Source: Selaginella tamariscina
Taxonomy: Eukaryota; Streptophyta; Lycopodiopsida; Selaginellales; Selaginellaceae
Length of the DNA: 64,000 bases
NCBI GenBank assembly: GCA_003024785.1
Contig: PUQB01000036.1
Coordinates: 204,388-268,387, forward strand
Direction of reading: 5' to 3'
The notes beneath the pieces were generated by a model. It saw nothing but the letters and a program-made list of their open reading frames with translations. It ran no database searches and was not told the DNA's origin. Position numbers and translations under genes: made by a program. This document shows positions 38,366 to 51,906 of this stretch, piece after piece; position 1 is the first letter of the stretch, and every line of letters starts with the position of its first letter.

Positions 38366-38534
38366 GTTTTACTACATTTTTGGTTTTCCTTATGCTTCTT
38401 TTCTTTATTAGTATTCAAATTGGCACAATCACTCAAACAATGTAAAAAAAGTGTATAATCATTATTACTAAGATGTTTACTACTATAAACAAGGTTTATT
38501 ACTGGAATGGGCATTTCTGTGTGAAAAAACACTA
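38366..38534 (+). pseudogene. Relic of a CRP gene in opposite orientation
   Basis: The plus strand resembles the minus-strand CRP gene at 40.3 kb: a signal-peptide-like start (TTTGGTTTTCCTTATGCTTC against the same region there), then the stretch for FVGVQIGTITQT, and at the end YYWNGHFC followed by VKKH and a stop. The middle has lost the second cysteine module and carries frame changes. It is the only family member found on the plus strand, which points to an old inverted duplication. It cannot make the normal six-cysteine peptide. Confidence 0.65.
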
Positions 38535-40322
38535 AGTTTGTTAATCCTTAATATTTTTATTTTTATGTGCATCCTATGTATATGCATTTCAACATTAAAC
38601 ATTCTTAAAATTTGGTTCAACTGTACTATAACATATGTGTAATGTTTTTTATTTTATATACACCACATACTTTTTTGTAATTGTTTCTTTTAAAAGCTTG
38701 AAAATAAAATAAGATAACTAGTTAGCAATAAAACCACTCAAGTTGACTAGTGTAAAGATTGTTTGTTTTGAATAATATATGTTATTTATCATATGCAGTT
38801 AATAATTCTTAAAATGGGTTTAAATTAAAATTCTTAATAAGGTAAGTTTAAAATTTATTCATTTTCTAAGATGGAAATCAAAAAGGCAATTCAGCCTAAA
38901 CTTATATATTTGTACTACATGTTTTATTATAATTTTGAGACAATATTTAAATTATGCATGTCTCTTCAAGATTCGGCTACACAACTAGAGATCTTAGATC
39001 ACATCATTGTTTATATGCATTAGAAGTAAAATCTATAGAATGCAAATTTGACATTATATGTAATGATTATTAATTATTTAAACAAGGATTTAAAATTTTA
39101 ATATTCTAACTAGTTAATAATAATAATAATAAAAGGATTTATTATTTAAAATTCATATTTAATAATGAAATAAAGAATCTCACGAGAGGTACTTATTAAT
39201 ATTTAAATGTTTTATAGTAAGATTTATATTTAATTAATAATTCAAATGTTGATGTTTTTGCTTTTAAAAAATTATCTTTATATAAAAACTGATTAAGTAT
39301 TAATAAATAATTTTATATAAGAAACTAAATTGCTTAAATGATCAAATAGACGAGGAATTAGACAATTCAGTTACAAGTGACAATTTCTGTATAATGATAT
39401 AATATAAAAACATCTTACTGTACCTCGTGTCACGTGATAACATATTTCATGCATAGCATTTTCATATGAACATGTTATAGTGTTGCGTGTGCATATGCAG
39501 TACGTCCTACGTACATAAAAGTACATGAAAAAGTCACTGTACGTACATTGAAATAGAAATTCTAGAAGCCTGAAAAGCGTGTATTATGTGACATAAGATA
39601 TTTGACTTTTTTTTGTTGAACTATTTCAATAGTATGCCTGAAGTGACAAATGCATTATATATACATTGACATGCTAGGTCAGTCAATAATTACTATAATG
39701 GTTAGTTTAATTTCACTTATCATAATGGTAGTTAAAGTAATATATTTTATGTAGTTGAGTCTTTACATACATGCTTTAAAATTTATAATCTAGTGAAATA
39801 TTACATACAAATGCGAGTGTGTGTGTTATACACTAGTTTTTAGTTTTTGGCTATAATTAAGTATATGAACTCATATAAAATTAATATGTACAGTGTTTGT
39901 CTGATATGTATGCAGAAAAATGTGGTTGTCTCTCTTTAATTTTCTCCATTATAACTGCATTATATTGCAATTTTTCACTGTCTTAACCGGAAACTACTGC
40001 AGTATTTCCATATTAAATCTTTAAAAAAAACAAAAGAAAAGAGAATATGATAAATAACACACATATAATTAAAAGCAAACAGCCTTTACATACATCAACT
40101 GAACTTATCAAGTTGATTTTTATTGCATCAAACTTATAAACTAGTTGCCTTATTCCATTTCAAGCTTCCTGCAAAGGAGAACATATATTCCATTATTTCT
40201 TAGAAAAATTAAATGATATTATAACATTATGTTATCATAGTTTAACTTTAAGGAAATTAAGCAATAAGAACTGCAGACTTGAGTTTGTGTGTGTGTGTGT
40301 GTGTGAGTGTGCATACACTCAC
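38535..40322. other. AT-rich spacer of the CRP cluster
   Basis: No gene is visible. The stretch 39.4-39.9 kb is similar to 44.5-45.18 kb and 54.17-55.4 kb, including CATATGCA, CCTACGTACATAAAAGTACA, GTGACATAAGATA and CATTGACATGCTAGGTCAGT. Confidence 0.6.
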
Positions 40323-40559
40323 TTAGTGCTTGACACAACGTGAACCATTCCATGAATAACCACTGTTACACCGGGAAACACAGCCACGCCCATTCCAGTA
40401 GTAGCCATATTTGTTGCAGTAGACACAGCTGCGGCCGTTCCAGTAGTAATGGTTACCACACTTCTGTGACACTGCCTGAGTGACTGTGCCGATCTGAACA
40501 CCAACAAAGAGGAGAAGCATAAAGAAAACCACAAATTTAGACATATTGCACAAACTCAA
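40323..40559 (-). CDS. Secreted cysteine-rich peptide CRP1
   Basis: An intact 78-codon ORF. It has a signal peptide of about 24 residues (MSKFVVFFMLLLFVGVQIG, cleavage likely after TQA or VSQ) and a short mature part with six cysteines. The mature part is three related modules of the form C-x(6-7)-W-N-G-x2-C: CGNHYYWNGRSC, CNKYGYYWNGRGC and CNSGYSWNGSRC, joined by VY and VSR. This internal triplication is not a defensin, knottin, hevein or RALF pattern that I recognise. A TATA-like block lies about 45 bases upstream. It is the first gene of the cluster and the only one still joined to the 40.57-kb type of upstream region. Secretion is inferred; function is unknown. Confidence 0.75.
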   Translation of the reverse strand: MSLCNMSKFVVFFMLLLFVGVQIGTVTQAVSQKCGNHYYWNGRSCVYCNKYGYYWNGRGCVSRCNSGYSWNGSRCVKH

Positions 40560-40598
40560 ATATTACAGAAAACTATATGTAAATAATGTAATTGCACC

Positions 40599-40618
40599 TC
40601 TTTTTTATAGTGGGGAAA
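40599..40618 (-). promoter_or_regulatory. TATA-like block of CRP1
   Basis: On the minus strand the sequence reads ATTTCCCCACTATAAAAAA. Nearly the same block, ATTTCCCACTATAAAAACC, sits at the matching place before CRP2 (47322-47340) and CRP3 (57652-57669), 40-60 bases before the ATG, so it is likely the core promoter. Confidence 0.6.
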
Positions 40619-43600
40619 TAATTTTAAATAAATTTTATAATTATTATATATTCACTTATAATAATATAGAAGTTATATATTACATGTACAGGTATTCTCA
40701 CAGTATTTATACAGCTGGTACCAATGGATGTGAAACAGATCATCATCGTTGTTCAAAGTTCTAGTCAGAATTGATCTTTCTTACCTAATACCTAAACATA
40801 GTTATATACTAATAATATCAATACTTGTTCAGTCTGACAATTTCATCACGAATTGACTGACATAAAAGAGGCAAGTTTTCTTCTTGACTTTGACTTGTTA
40901 ACTCTTAGGGTTAGGGTTTAATACATGGTTAACTGTATAAATATGTATTTTCTCATTATATATATATAGTATGAATATAAATATTAAATATTAAATGATA
41001 GATAAGGAAGAACTTAATGAATGGGTACACGAGGACTCCTCTTCCTATACGCATGGTTAAAGAGAAATTAAACTTGTTATCTTTGATTTTCTATACATAT
41101 CTTGAAAATATTCTTGCACATGTGCGGACTTTGCATTCTCCTGTGCTCTCTATACATTGAACCACCGTGCTGTATACATCCCCAGCATATGTGTGTGTGT
41201 GTTTTGACAAAAATATCTACATGTGTAGGAGTTTCTTAGATGTTTTAATTTATCTCTGTGAAGCATCAAAGTTATATATCGTATGAATTTTGTGAAGAAT
41301 AATAGTCTAATTTTCCATAGATTTAACCTATTTCATTTGAATTTTTTAATAAATGGTTATATAATATATTTTGTATGTTAAATTATAAAAGTCAAAAAGA
41401 ATAATAAATTATTTAGTTTATATATACAAAACACACCCATATATATTCACACATACACATACATATAGATACATATACACATAGATACATTACATGTATC
41501 TATATATATTTAAATTTATACTATGTACGTTTACATATTATATATATTTAAAATCTAATAACATTCAGATTAAGATTTTATAAATTTTAAACTAGATTTT
41601 GATACTATAAAATAAATAATAATATTTATTGTTAAATTTCAAATATTTTAAAAGAAAATACACTATGAAAACTTAATTCACACTAAAAATAAAGTAAAAA
41701 ACTTGACTTGGCACCTGTGTAAAGATTAAAGTTTAAAATCACAACCATCCACATGAATGGTTATGCCAGTCTTATTTTGTAAACAAGCCGTACAAAATCA
41801 AGACTCGCTCTATCATAGCACAAATGAAAATGGCAATGTGTAATAAATAAATTAAAGAATAAAAGACAAACTTGAGCATGTATCAATAAATATTAAAAGA
41901 AAAATATAATGTGTTATGTTATTAAATTAAGCTTAAAAAGTAAAGAAAAATAATTAAAAAAAAATGAAATGGTCACCAATTTATTCACACAATAACCTCT
42001 TCTACTTATGCAATTCTTCGTTTACCCGAAATCTTTTGCATCAAGACTTTCCACTTTAGTAACATTAACCCGACGGTATTAATAAGGCAAATTTAATTTA
42101 AATAATTAAGTGCTTTTATATCTAAACACATTTTTTCTTAAAAATTTACTTTAATAAATTAAAAATTTATATGCTCTTACTTAAATTTTAAACATAAAAC
42201 AAAGAATTAGTGTGAATACACTACACTTATTTAATAACTTACATAAAATTTGGTGTGAACACATTCACTTTTGACTCTTACTATGCTTATATAACAAAAT
42301 AAAGGTAATGGTCGGTGTGAATTGAGATACTTTAAGAAATATAATAAAGGAAAAATTATATTTATATCTCTAAAATTTATCATATTTATATATATATCCC
42401 TAAAAGTTTTATATTTATATATACCCCTTAAAAGTTTTAAATTTACATATATACCCTTAAAAAACTTCAATCTTAATATTTTGACTTTTTAAAATAATAA
42501 TATTAACTAAAAATATATTTTAATTTATAATATATTGCAAATAAAATAATTGAAATTTATTAAGTGTTAAATGTTAAAAATTGTCATAATAAAAAAAGAA
42601 TATTTTTAAAAATAATTATATTATATTATGATATATAATGTTTAATAGGTTGTATTTTGACCTAAATATAATAAATACAAATTAATTATAAATTTTTATG
42701 ATTTTTTAAAAGTTTTTTAATTTTTAATTTTAAAATTTATAAATTTAAATTGAAGTTTCAAGGGTATATATGTAAATATAAAACTTCTAAGGCATATATG
42801 TAAATATGATAATTCAAGGGGTATAAATGTAATTTCACTATAATAAAATATTAAGAATATTCACTTATAGACTTTAAAAATACATTTCACTACATAATTT
42901 ATCTTAAACTCATATTTAAAAAGTGAAAATTATTCTTCCACTGATATTTAATTTAAATATCTTTTTAGTTAATATGCTGAAGTGTTGATTAACTAAAAAC
43001 GTGTACTTTTATTACATGGTACCCTTAACTTTCTTGTGTTATTAATTTTTTACTCATAATCTTCATTTCTTAAAAATTATCATAATTCATTCACGTTGTT
43101 TCATATACTCCCTTTAATAATTCATTTTTACAATATGTAATTTTTTTAAAAAACTTGCTCTATCATCTTACATATGAATATATGTATACACCCTTTACCT
43201 TTAGTACAAAGACATCAATTCTAATTAAATTCCAATGTCATAAATATTGTGAAATATTTATAAAATGTATTATGTGTTCATAATTATAATATCTAGTATA
43301 TAATGTGTAAGAAAAGAAATTTTCAATCAAAAAAATACTTGTTATGCAATTTTATATATATTATATATAGACACACACATAAAAGATAAAAGATGGCTTA
43401 TTATAATTGCTTATGTAATATATTAAAACATTATAGTATTGAAATAGTATTCTGATTAGAACTTCCAATATCATAAATATGGAGAACGGTTATAACATGT
43501 ATTACAAATAATAGATGTATATAGATAGCTAAAATTTTAGTGCTTTGTTATGTTACTTTCAACATTCGATCAAAATATATTATTCATGATTTATTTTATT

Positions 43601-43879
43601 TTTGAATAGTTAGTTTTAGAATTTCATAGATATAGACTTTAACGTATATAAAACGATCTATATTATGTAATTTTAAAAATTAAATATGTTTTCCATGTTG
43701 TCAAATAAATATAAATTTTATTAAATAATACTTTAAATAATGAGCATTATAACTTAAATTAAATATCCACATTTAAGTGAGGGTTAATAAAGAACAAAGA
43801 AAGTACAGATCAAGAAGAATACTTTTGTGAGGATACTTATAACATGTATTATGCATTAATATTAGATTTAATATTTAGT

Positions 43880-43926
<47 letters not shown>

Positions 43927-44614
43927 CTCAAGTGGATTTTTACAAAAACATTACTTAGTCAATTACATATCTGTACTTGTTTTTTTATATAATATTTAAA
44001 ATATGCATGTCTGTTGAATACTCAATTGAAATAATAGATTACATCATTGTTATATGCACTGAAAGTCAGATCTACATAATGCAAATTTGACATTTTATGT
44101 AATGATTATTAACTTAGTTTTATCAATAGATTTAAAATATTGACTTAGTTAACTCAATCAATAGGGTTTGATTTATTATTATTATTTTAATAATAATAAT
44201 TAAAAAAGGATTTTATTGTTTAATATGCATCAAATTTATTAACAAGAAAAAATTCATATTTGATAATGAAATAAAGAATCTAACGAGAGGGAAAAGCCAT
44301 ATTTATTAATAATTTAAAGGTTTTATAGTAAAATCTATATCTATTTAATAATTCAAATGTTGATGTTTTTGTTTTTTTTGTTATTTAAAAATCTTTATAT
44401 AAAAACTGATTAAGTATTAATAAATTATTTTAAGTTGCTTAAATGAATCGAATCGAATTGACGAATTAGACAATTTCAATTACAAATGATAATTTTATAT
44501 AATGTGAGTAATTAATACAATAAGAACATCATATTGTAACCGCTCGTATACAACATTTTTCATGCATATTACCATAACATATTCATGCATGAACATGTTA
44601 TACACATACGTATA

Positions 44615-44890
44615 TAGTGTTGCGTGTGCATATGCATGTATGTCCCTACGTACATAAAAGTACATGCACTGTACGTACATTGAATACAAATGTCTAGAAG
44701 CCTAGAAAAGCGTGTTGTTATGTGACATAAGATACTGGACTTTTCCAAAGCCTCTTAATAGCGTTGCGCGTGCATATGCATGTATGTCCCTACGTACATA
44801 AAAGTACATGCACTGTACGTACATTGAAATATAAATGTCTAGAAGCCTAGAAAAGCGTGTTGTTATGTGACATAAGATACTGGACATTTA
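44615..44890. repeat. About 147-bp tandem duplication
   Basis: Two adjacent copies start GTTGCGYGTGCATATGCATG, include CCCTACGTACATAAAAGTAC and ATGTCTAGAAGCCTAGAAAA, and end GTGACATAAGATACTGGAC. The second copy starts near 44762. The corresponding part of unit 2 has one copy, interrupted by the 848-bp element. Confidence 0.9.
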
Positions 44891-45498
44891 CAAAGCGGGT
44901 TTGTTAATTAATTAAGTTTAAAATGTTATATTTAGCATAGTTTACATTGACATGCTAGGTCAGTCAATAATTATTATAATGGTTAGTTTAATTATTATAA
45001 TGGTTACTTAACGTACGGTAATATTTTATGTAGTCTAGTTTTACATACATGCTTTTAAAATGTATAATCTAGTGAAACATTACATACAAATGCACATGTA
45101 TGTTATACCCTAGTTTATAGTTTTTGGCTATAATTAAGTATATAAACTCATATAAAATTAATATATACAGTGTTTGTGTCATATAGGCTGCACCTCTTTT
45201 TTTATATGGGAAAAAATGTTTAAATAAATTTTATAATTATTATTTTTTTCTTCTATATATTCACTTATAATAATATAAAAATTTCCTAATATATCTATAC
45301 TGACACATATATTAATGCATAATACATCATCGTTATTCAAAGTTCTAGTCAGAATATGTAATAACTAAATATAGTTATATACTAAATTATAACTAATATC
45401 AATACTTGTTCAGTCTGACAATTTCATCATGAATTGACAAAAGAGGCAAGTTTCTTCTTGACTTTGAGTTGTTAACTCTTTCTAAATACATCTTTAAC

Positions 45499-45543
<45 letters not shown>

Positions 45544-47054
45544 TGAATGTAAATATTAAATGATAGATAAGGAGGAACTTAATGAATGGGTACACGGGGC
45601 TCCTCTTCTTATACGCATGGTTAAAGAGAGAAATTGAACCACCATGCTTTATACATCCCCAGCATGTGTGTGCGTGTGTGTGTATGTTTTGAGAAAAATA
45701 TCTACAAATTTCTTAGATGTTTTAATTTATCTCTTTTAATTTTTGTGACTATACTCATATGAATTTGTATAAATAATATCTAATTTTCCATAGGTTTAAC
45801 ATCAAATTCTTTAATAAATGGTTATAATATATGTATGTTAAATTATAAAAGTCAGAAAGAATAATAAATTAGTTTATATGTATCTATACATATTTAAATT
45901 TATATACTATATACGTACATATTATATATATTTAAAATCTAATAACATTCAGAATAGTAAATTACAGATTTTATAAATATACTAATTTTGATAATATAAA
46001 AATAAATAATAACATTTACTGTTAAAATTTAAATATATTGAAATAGGAGATACATGAACGAAGAGATATATAGTAGGAGATATTAATATATTCATCAGAG
46101 TACATGCATGCCACATCATCATTTATTAGTGTGTCTTGGGCATTGCATGTGTGTTACACATCTACAAATGTATACATGTTTATATATAAATTTGTGAAAA
46201 TAACATTTTATATCTTATAATGACATGTATGTTATATATATGTATACATGTATATTTAAAATTACAGTAGGTAAACAGTTACATATGTGAATTAATCATG
46301 AGCATTGAAATAATTAAATATTTTTTTACAGCCAGGATAGAAATCTTTCTCAAATTAATGTGCCACACACACACACACACACATAGACGCACACACACAA
46401 TGTTTATAAGTTACTAACACACCATGTGTATAGAAAGTGTGTGTTAAAAAAGTGTTGTAAATTAAATATTAAAATAATAAATCAAAGTTTAATAATTATT
46501 TATGATATACAAATTATACATTAATGTAAGACTTTTGTTCTATATACTGTAAAGATAAGAGGTATTAGACTTTAATCTTTAATAATGTTAATAGATATTA
46601 TAAAGTCTAATTAGTGATTATTTTATTATTATGTTTTGAGACATGAAAGATAAAATTACAACACAAGATTTAGGATTTCATTAAAAAATAAAAAAAAATA
46701 GAATTCTTATACTAAAAAAAGAAATTTAACTCTATATGTGTTTATAAATCAAAACATATTATTGAAAACAAACTTTTATATACAATAACAGACCAGGAGT
46801 CTGGTATTATTATTCAAGAGCTTCAAACTGTAACCAGTTGATTTATTTAATATAGAAATCCCTGCCTGTTAAAATAAAAATAAATATTAATCTTAATTTG
46901 ATATAAAATATGTATGTCTGTGTGTTACATGAAAAATAAAGAATATAGCCTATAAATCTTTCTATTTACTGCAGTTTGAGAGTGTAGAGTTGTTATATAT
47001 GTATGTTTATGTTTATAAGAGAGTAAACACACACGCACACACACACACACTTAC

Positions 47055-47280
47055 TTAATTTTGGCATTTCTTTCCATCCCAGTGACCCTTGTTACAACGT
47101 GGAGCACAATATTTACCACTCCAGTAATAACCATATTTGTTGCAATACACGCACTTATGCCCGTCCAATAATAATACTTTTTACTACACCTCTGGGCCGT
47201 GGCTTGCGAAACCGTTCCAACTTGAACACCAACAAGAGGAGAACAATGAAGAAAGCAATTAAAAACTTTGTGTTAGCCAT
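47055..47280 (-). pseudogene. Cysteine-rich peptide CRP2 (frameshifted)
   Basis: The minus strand is almost identical to CRP3 (57383-57610) but has one-base losses near 47232 (within the signal-peptide codons, CAACAAG against CAACAAAG in CRP3) and near 47165 (CCGTCCAATA against CCGTCCCAATA). As given, the reading frame leaves the family sequence within the signal peptide and stops early. The codons for NKYGYYW and KGHWDGKKC are still present out of frame. Both losses are in homopolymers, so base errors are possible. The TATA-like block (47322-47340) is kept. Confidence 0.75.
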
Positions 47281-49445
47281 AATTATATGTAAACTGTATT
47301 ATGCAATGTGTATTTTTGCTTGGTTTTTATAGTGGGAAATATATTAATATTAGTTTTATATATCAAGACTAAGTTCTAGTTTATATATCAGACTAAGTTC
47401 TAGACTTCTACAGTGTTCATTGACTATGTATACATTATAACCTAGTTATTATCTAGTAGATGTAAAATAACATATCTTCGTCATTGATGTAGCATAACGA
47501 TATCTTAGTTGACGTATTATACTCTGTAGTGGCATCGTACAAGACGTAAAACAGATTAATATTATTATTAGTAATTAATGAAATTATTAATTATATTATA
47601 GTTTAGAAAGTGAGAAAACTTGTACTTTGCCGTAAGTACTTTCGGTACAAAATTAATATATAAAATAAGCTAGTTTAATATTTTTATATTTTATAATATG
47701 TTATTGAATTTATTTATACAGAAAGTAAAAAAGAAATATGCTTTTAAAATTTTATATGTGGATAAGATTTATACGCTGCAACACGACAAGAGAGACAACT
47801 TTGTAAAACTTCTAGTATTATTAAACCGTATAAATTAAATATCTTGGACTTAAATACAATAGTATTTAATATATTAACAATAAAATAAATATATTAATAT
47901 AAATTATTAGTGGTTCTTTTGGTAACGCATGGTACTTGACTAAATATATATAAATAATCTTTTATCAATATTTTACTTTACTAATTCACTGTATACATGT
48001 CAAGTAGGACCTTGCTTTTCGGAAGAGAATGGTATATATATATATATATGTACACGTAAGAATGGCGTATAATAGAATGGGTCATAACACATTTTCTTAA
48101 CAATGTTTATAACATAATTTTACGTTTAACATGTTAAAACCCATAAAACTACTATTTATTAAAATAATATTTAGAATCTTTAATGAAATACATAAGAATT
48201 ATTAATTATATTGTTTAATATTATTAACTCTTAACTATAAGTTTTTACCGTTGGATATACATTCATGCTTGTTACACTTTCGTTAACGTGTAAAGCCCTT
48301 GACTAAACATACAAAATCAAGACATTTTCTTTCGGCAGAGAACGAAAATGTGTATATGTGTGTGTCTGTGTGTGTACACGTAAGAACAGTGTATAATAGA
48401 ATGGGTCATAACACGTTTTCTTAACAATGGTTAAAACAAAAAATTTATTTTTAACATGTTAAAACCCATAAAATTACTATTCATTTAAGGAAGTACAAAG
48501 ATATGTACTTAAGACATAAGAATCTTATTTAATATTATTATTAATATACTTTTCTTACCTAGAACTCTGTTTTTAATTAAGAATTTATAATATTCGTTAC
48601 AACAAACAAATTAAAGTTATACATTAAAATAAAAACTATGCTAAGTATATTATATGGATATGCAAAAACACTTCTAATGTTTTCACATATACCAAATGTA
48701 TTAACCACATTCCTATTATAATTTGAAATTAAAAGTTATACAAATATTAACAACAGTTGATTTATAAAATTAGTACAAATAGGATCCATTTTAAAGACAA
48801 TATAAAGATACTTAACTTAATATTAACAATGAAATTCTTTATATACAGGTACATACCTTTAAACTTAATAATGATAATACTAATAATATAAAGATGATAT
48901 AGAAAACCTATATAATTTTAAAAACTTAGTAAGTTTTTACATAAACTTGTTTTTAAGAACACTTGCAACCACGTTATCTATATAAACCATGTCTAAGTTG
49001 TTCTCTTAAACATACACACACACTCAAACGACGTACGTGTTTTTGTTACCTTCTTCAGCCAGGAAAAAGAAACTTATATATTTGATTTTATTACTGGTCA
49101 CTGGATAAGCTTACCATCATTGTACTGTTGATCTCTTTAACACCTCGATACCTAGCAGTTTGATACACAGTCAGTATTTCTTGTAATAACAACACACACA
49201 CACGGGGGAGAGAGAGAGGACACGTTTACTCCCATCCCACTTCACGGAGAGTTTAGATAATGAAGATGTGCTAACAGGAGTGAATTTCTCAATGGAATCG
49301 CTTCACGACGTCCTTCCAGATAATGGTTAAATCCCAACATGATCAAGGATTTTGATATTGCAACACAAACCAAGTTATCATCATATAAAGACCATGAGTG
49401 TGTGCATATACGTACACTGCTCTCCATCCTCAAGAGGTTAAACTT
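47281..49445. other. Spacer between CRP2 and PPR copy A
   Basis: AT-rich DNA without a supported gene. It contains a direct repeat of about 323-bp period (GTACACGTAAGAA followed by TATAATAGAATGGGTCATAA at about 48050 and 48375). Unit 2 keeps only one of these. Confidence 0.65.
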
Positions 49446-51015
49446 CTACCAAAAATCGTTACACGAACACTTACCATCCTTAAAAACATGAAACCGACTT
49501 GCATCTCTGCACACAATCTCTCTTTCTCGATCCTCAATATAACTGCAGTAGCAATATGACAGTCGTCACACACTCTCAAGTTCTTCACAATCCTCACTCT
49601 AGTCCCAGCCTGCGTATTTATAAGTGCACAACCTAGCCAACCTCTCACTATGCCCACACACCATCCGACACAATACCCGTTGTTTCATGTCTACCAACAG
49701 ACTCTGCAGCTTTGCATTTATCTCCACTATCTGAGGATGCACAGAGTCCTCGCGATGAACCTGTGTACAAACCCTCCGTCGTCACTCCACCAGCTCTGAC
49801 CCGTCTGTTTCCACGCACTCGCCTTTCTCATCCTCAGAACCTATGCTCGATCCTCCCACATTCCCACACAGATTCGCCATCAGTACATAGTACGCCCCTT
49901 GCTTCTCGTCGAATCTCAGCAAGTTCTCGAATGCAACCCTCCCTATCTCTACATTCCTCCACTTCAGGAGCTCAGTGAGGTAGTCCACGCTATAGCATCC
50001 GCCTCAAAAGGCATGCTTTGTAAGGTCTTCAATGCCATCTCGACCTTATTCGACCGTCCAAACAGGTCTACCATACAGGCATAGTGTTGGATGTCCGGTT
50101 CGACCGCGTACTCCCTCATCGCACCAAACAAGCTCTCCCCTCTAGTCCTGCATGACTACACGCAGTAATCACACACAGGAACGTGACTGCAGTCACACAC
50201 ACACCCTCACAAACCATCCTTTCGAAGAGATCGAAAACCACTTGTGTCTCTCCTTGGTGACTGTATCAGTGAGTTCCATGAGACCGGATGAGTCAATCAG
50301 GTGTTGTGCACAAGCTGTGCTCCCACATTTTCCATAAAAGTCTACCAAGCAGTTCATCACTACCGGGTCGGTCTCGAACCCCAACCGCAGTACGTCTTGT
50401 GTTATTCCCAGCCACAAGCGCCCCGACATAAGCTTGAGAGTCTGGTTCGAAACCTGGCAGTCTAACACAGGAGAAAAGCTCCAGCGCAAGGGTGTACTCC
50501 CTATTCTCTGCGTATCCCAGTACCAGTGCTGTCCAGAGAACCAAGTCATGGTATGAACACTGACCTTGCATTGTCCATACTCCCGCATTTTGCATACATG
50601 TCCACAAGTCTCTTGCAACGAACACATTAAACATCTTCCCATGCTCTTTCCCTATGTGATCACTCAATAAACAAGCTTCAACTGCTGCACTGTGGATTGC
50701 CATTCCTATGTGTTCATTTTGAGAAACATGCCATCATAGTGAGCAGCGCTTTCTGCCTCGGCAAGACCGACACATGCAGAAAGAGCCGCTACGAATGCAC
50801 GGGCATCCAGAGGGCAGTCCATTCTCTCAAACAGCTCCATAGTTTTCCCCATTCTCCACACATCCCAACGCAACAGTCCAGGAGGGCTTGTAATCTGATT
50901 AAGCACTCGTTAAGTCACCACATTTCGCAGAAACATCCAGCAGTGTAGTAGCCACGAATAAGTCACATAAGCAACCAGAGCCAAGGGCTCTTTGGTGTAT
51001 AGACATGGCTTTGTC
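49446..51015 (-). pseudogene. PPR-DYW protein, copy A (5'-truncated, frameshifted)
   Basis: The 3' part of an organelle RNA-editing type PPR gene. In minus-strand order: PPR repeats with CDLFVATTLLDVSAKCGDLT (about 50965), MELFERMDCPLDARAFVAAL (50850) and LALELFSCVRLPGFEPDSQA (50480); E-type motifs with YVLMANLYGNVG (49870); and the DYW domain with [25 protein letters not shown] and VCDDCH. The CDDCH and the His-Ser-Glu of the cytidine-deaminase-like site are present. After a one-base loss near 49515 the DYW end is out of frame; the expected terminus is C-N-D-F-W rather than D-Y-W. The coding region stops abruptly near 51015-51038 at the tandem duplication junction, so there is no N-terminus or targeting peptide. 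Several other frame changes lie in the repeats. Confidence 0.8.
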
Positions 51016-51039
51016 CAGAGTCCTTTGTTTTATAAGCTT

Positions 51040-51870
51040 GCCTTATATGTAAATAATGTAATTTGCACCTCTTGTTGGGGAAATAGTTATATATCTAATC
51101 TAGTCAGAATTGATATTTCTATACCTAATACCTAAATATAGTTATATACTAAATAATATCAATACTTGTTCAGTCTGACAATTTCATCACGAATTGACTT
51201 ACATAAAAGAGGCAAGTTTTCTTCTTGACTTTGACTTAGGGGTTAGGGTAATATATGGTAAGCCATCTTTAACCTTATTATATATATATATATATAATAT
51301 ATTATATATTATATATTAATATATAATATGAATATAAATATTAAATGATAGATGAGGAGGAACTTAATTAATGGGTACACAAGGACTCCTCTTCTTATAC
51401 GCATGGTTAAAGAAGAGAAATTGAACTTGTTATCTTTGATTTTCTATACATATTCTTGAAAATAACAAGTTAGATTCTTGCACATGTGCGGACTTTGCAT
51501 TCTCCTGTGCTCTCTATGCATTGAACTCTATACATTGAACCACCGTGCTGTATGCATCCCCAGCACGTGTGTGTGTGTGTGTGTTGACAAAAATATCTAC
51601 ATGTGTAGGAGTTTCTTAGATGTTTTAATTTATCTCTTTTAATTTTTGTGAAGCATCAAATTACTATACTCGTATGAATTTGTGAAGAATAATAGTCTAA
51701 TTTTCCATAGATTTAACCTAATTTCATTTAAATATTTTAATAAATGGTTATATAATATATTTTGTATGTTAAATTATAAAAGTCAAAAAGAATAATAAAT
51801 TATTTAGTTTATATATACAAACGCACACACCCATATATATTCACACATACACATACATATAGATAGATAC

Positions 51871-51906
<36 letters not shown>

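Larger units (their letters stand above)
40560..47054. other. AT-rich spacer with repeated CRP upstream regions
   Basis: No gene is supported. The CRP1-type upstream region (TTGTTCAGTCTGACAATTTC, then GAGGCAAGTTT and the phrase GGTACACGRGGMCTCCTCTT) occurs at 40.57-41.65 kb and again at 45.19-46.02 kb, but only the first is next to a CRP ORF. (AT)n runs lie at 43880-43925 and 45505-45540. Confidence 0.6.
40568..51038. repeat. Tandem duplication unit 1 (about 10.5 kb)
   Basis: This unit is repeated as 51038-60237. Matching landmarks are offset by about 10.34 kb at 40.84/51.18 kb, 9.52 kb at 42.98/52.51 kb, 10.33 kb at CRP2/CRP3 and 10.05 kb at the PPR stop codons; the varying offset reflects indels, including the 848-bp element in unit 2. 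At the junction near 51038 the PPR sequence runs into TATATGTAAATAATGTA, which is the same sequence that starts unit 1 beside CRP1. Confidence 0.85.

Noticed and set aside
49230-49445. Open frame of 63 codons duplicated at 59290-59481
   Set aside because: It lies after the PPR stop codon, is conserved only because the whole segment is duplicated, and has no recognisable motif.
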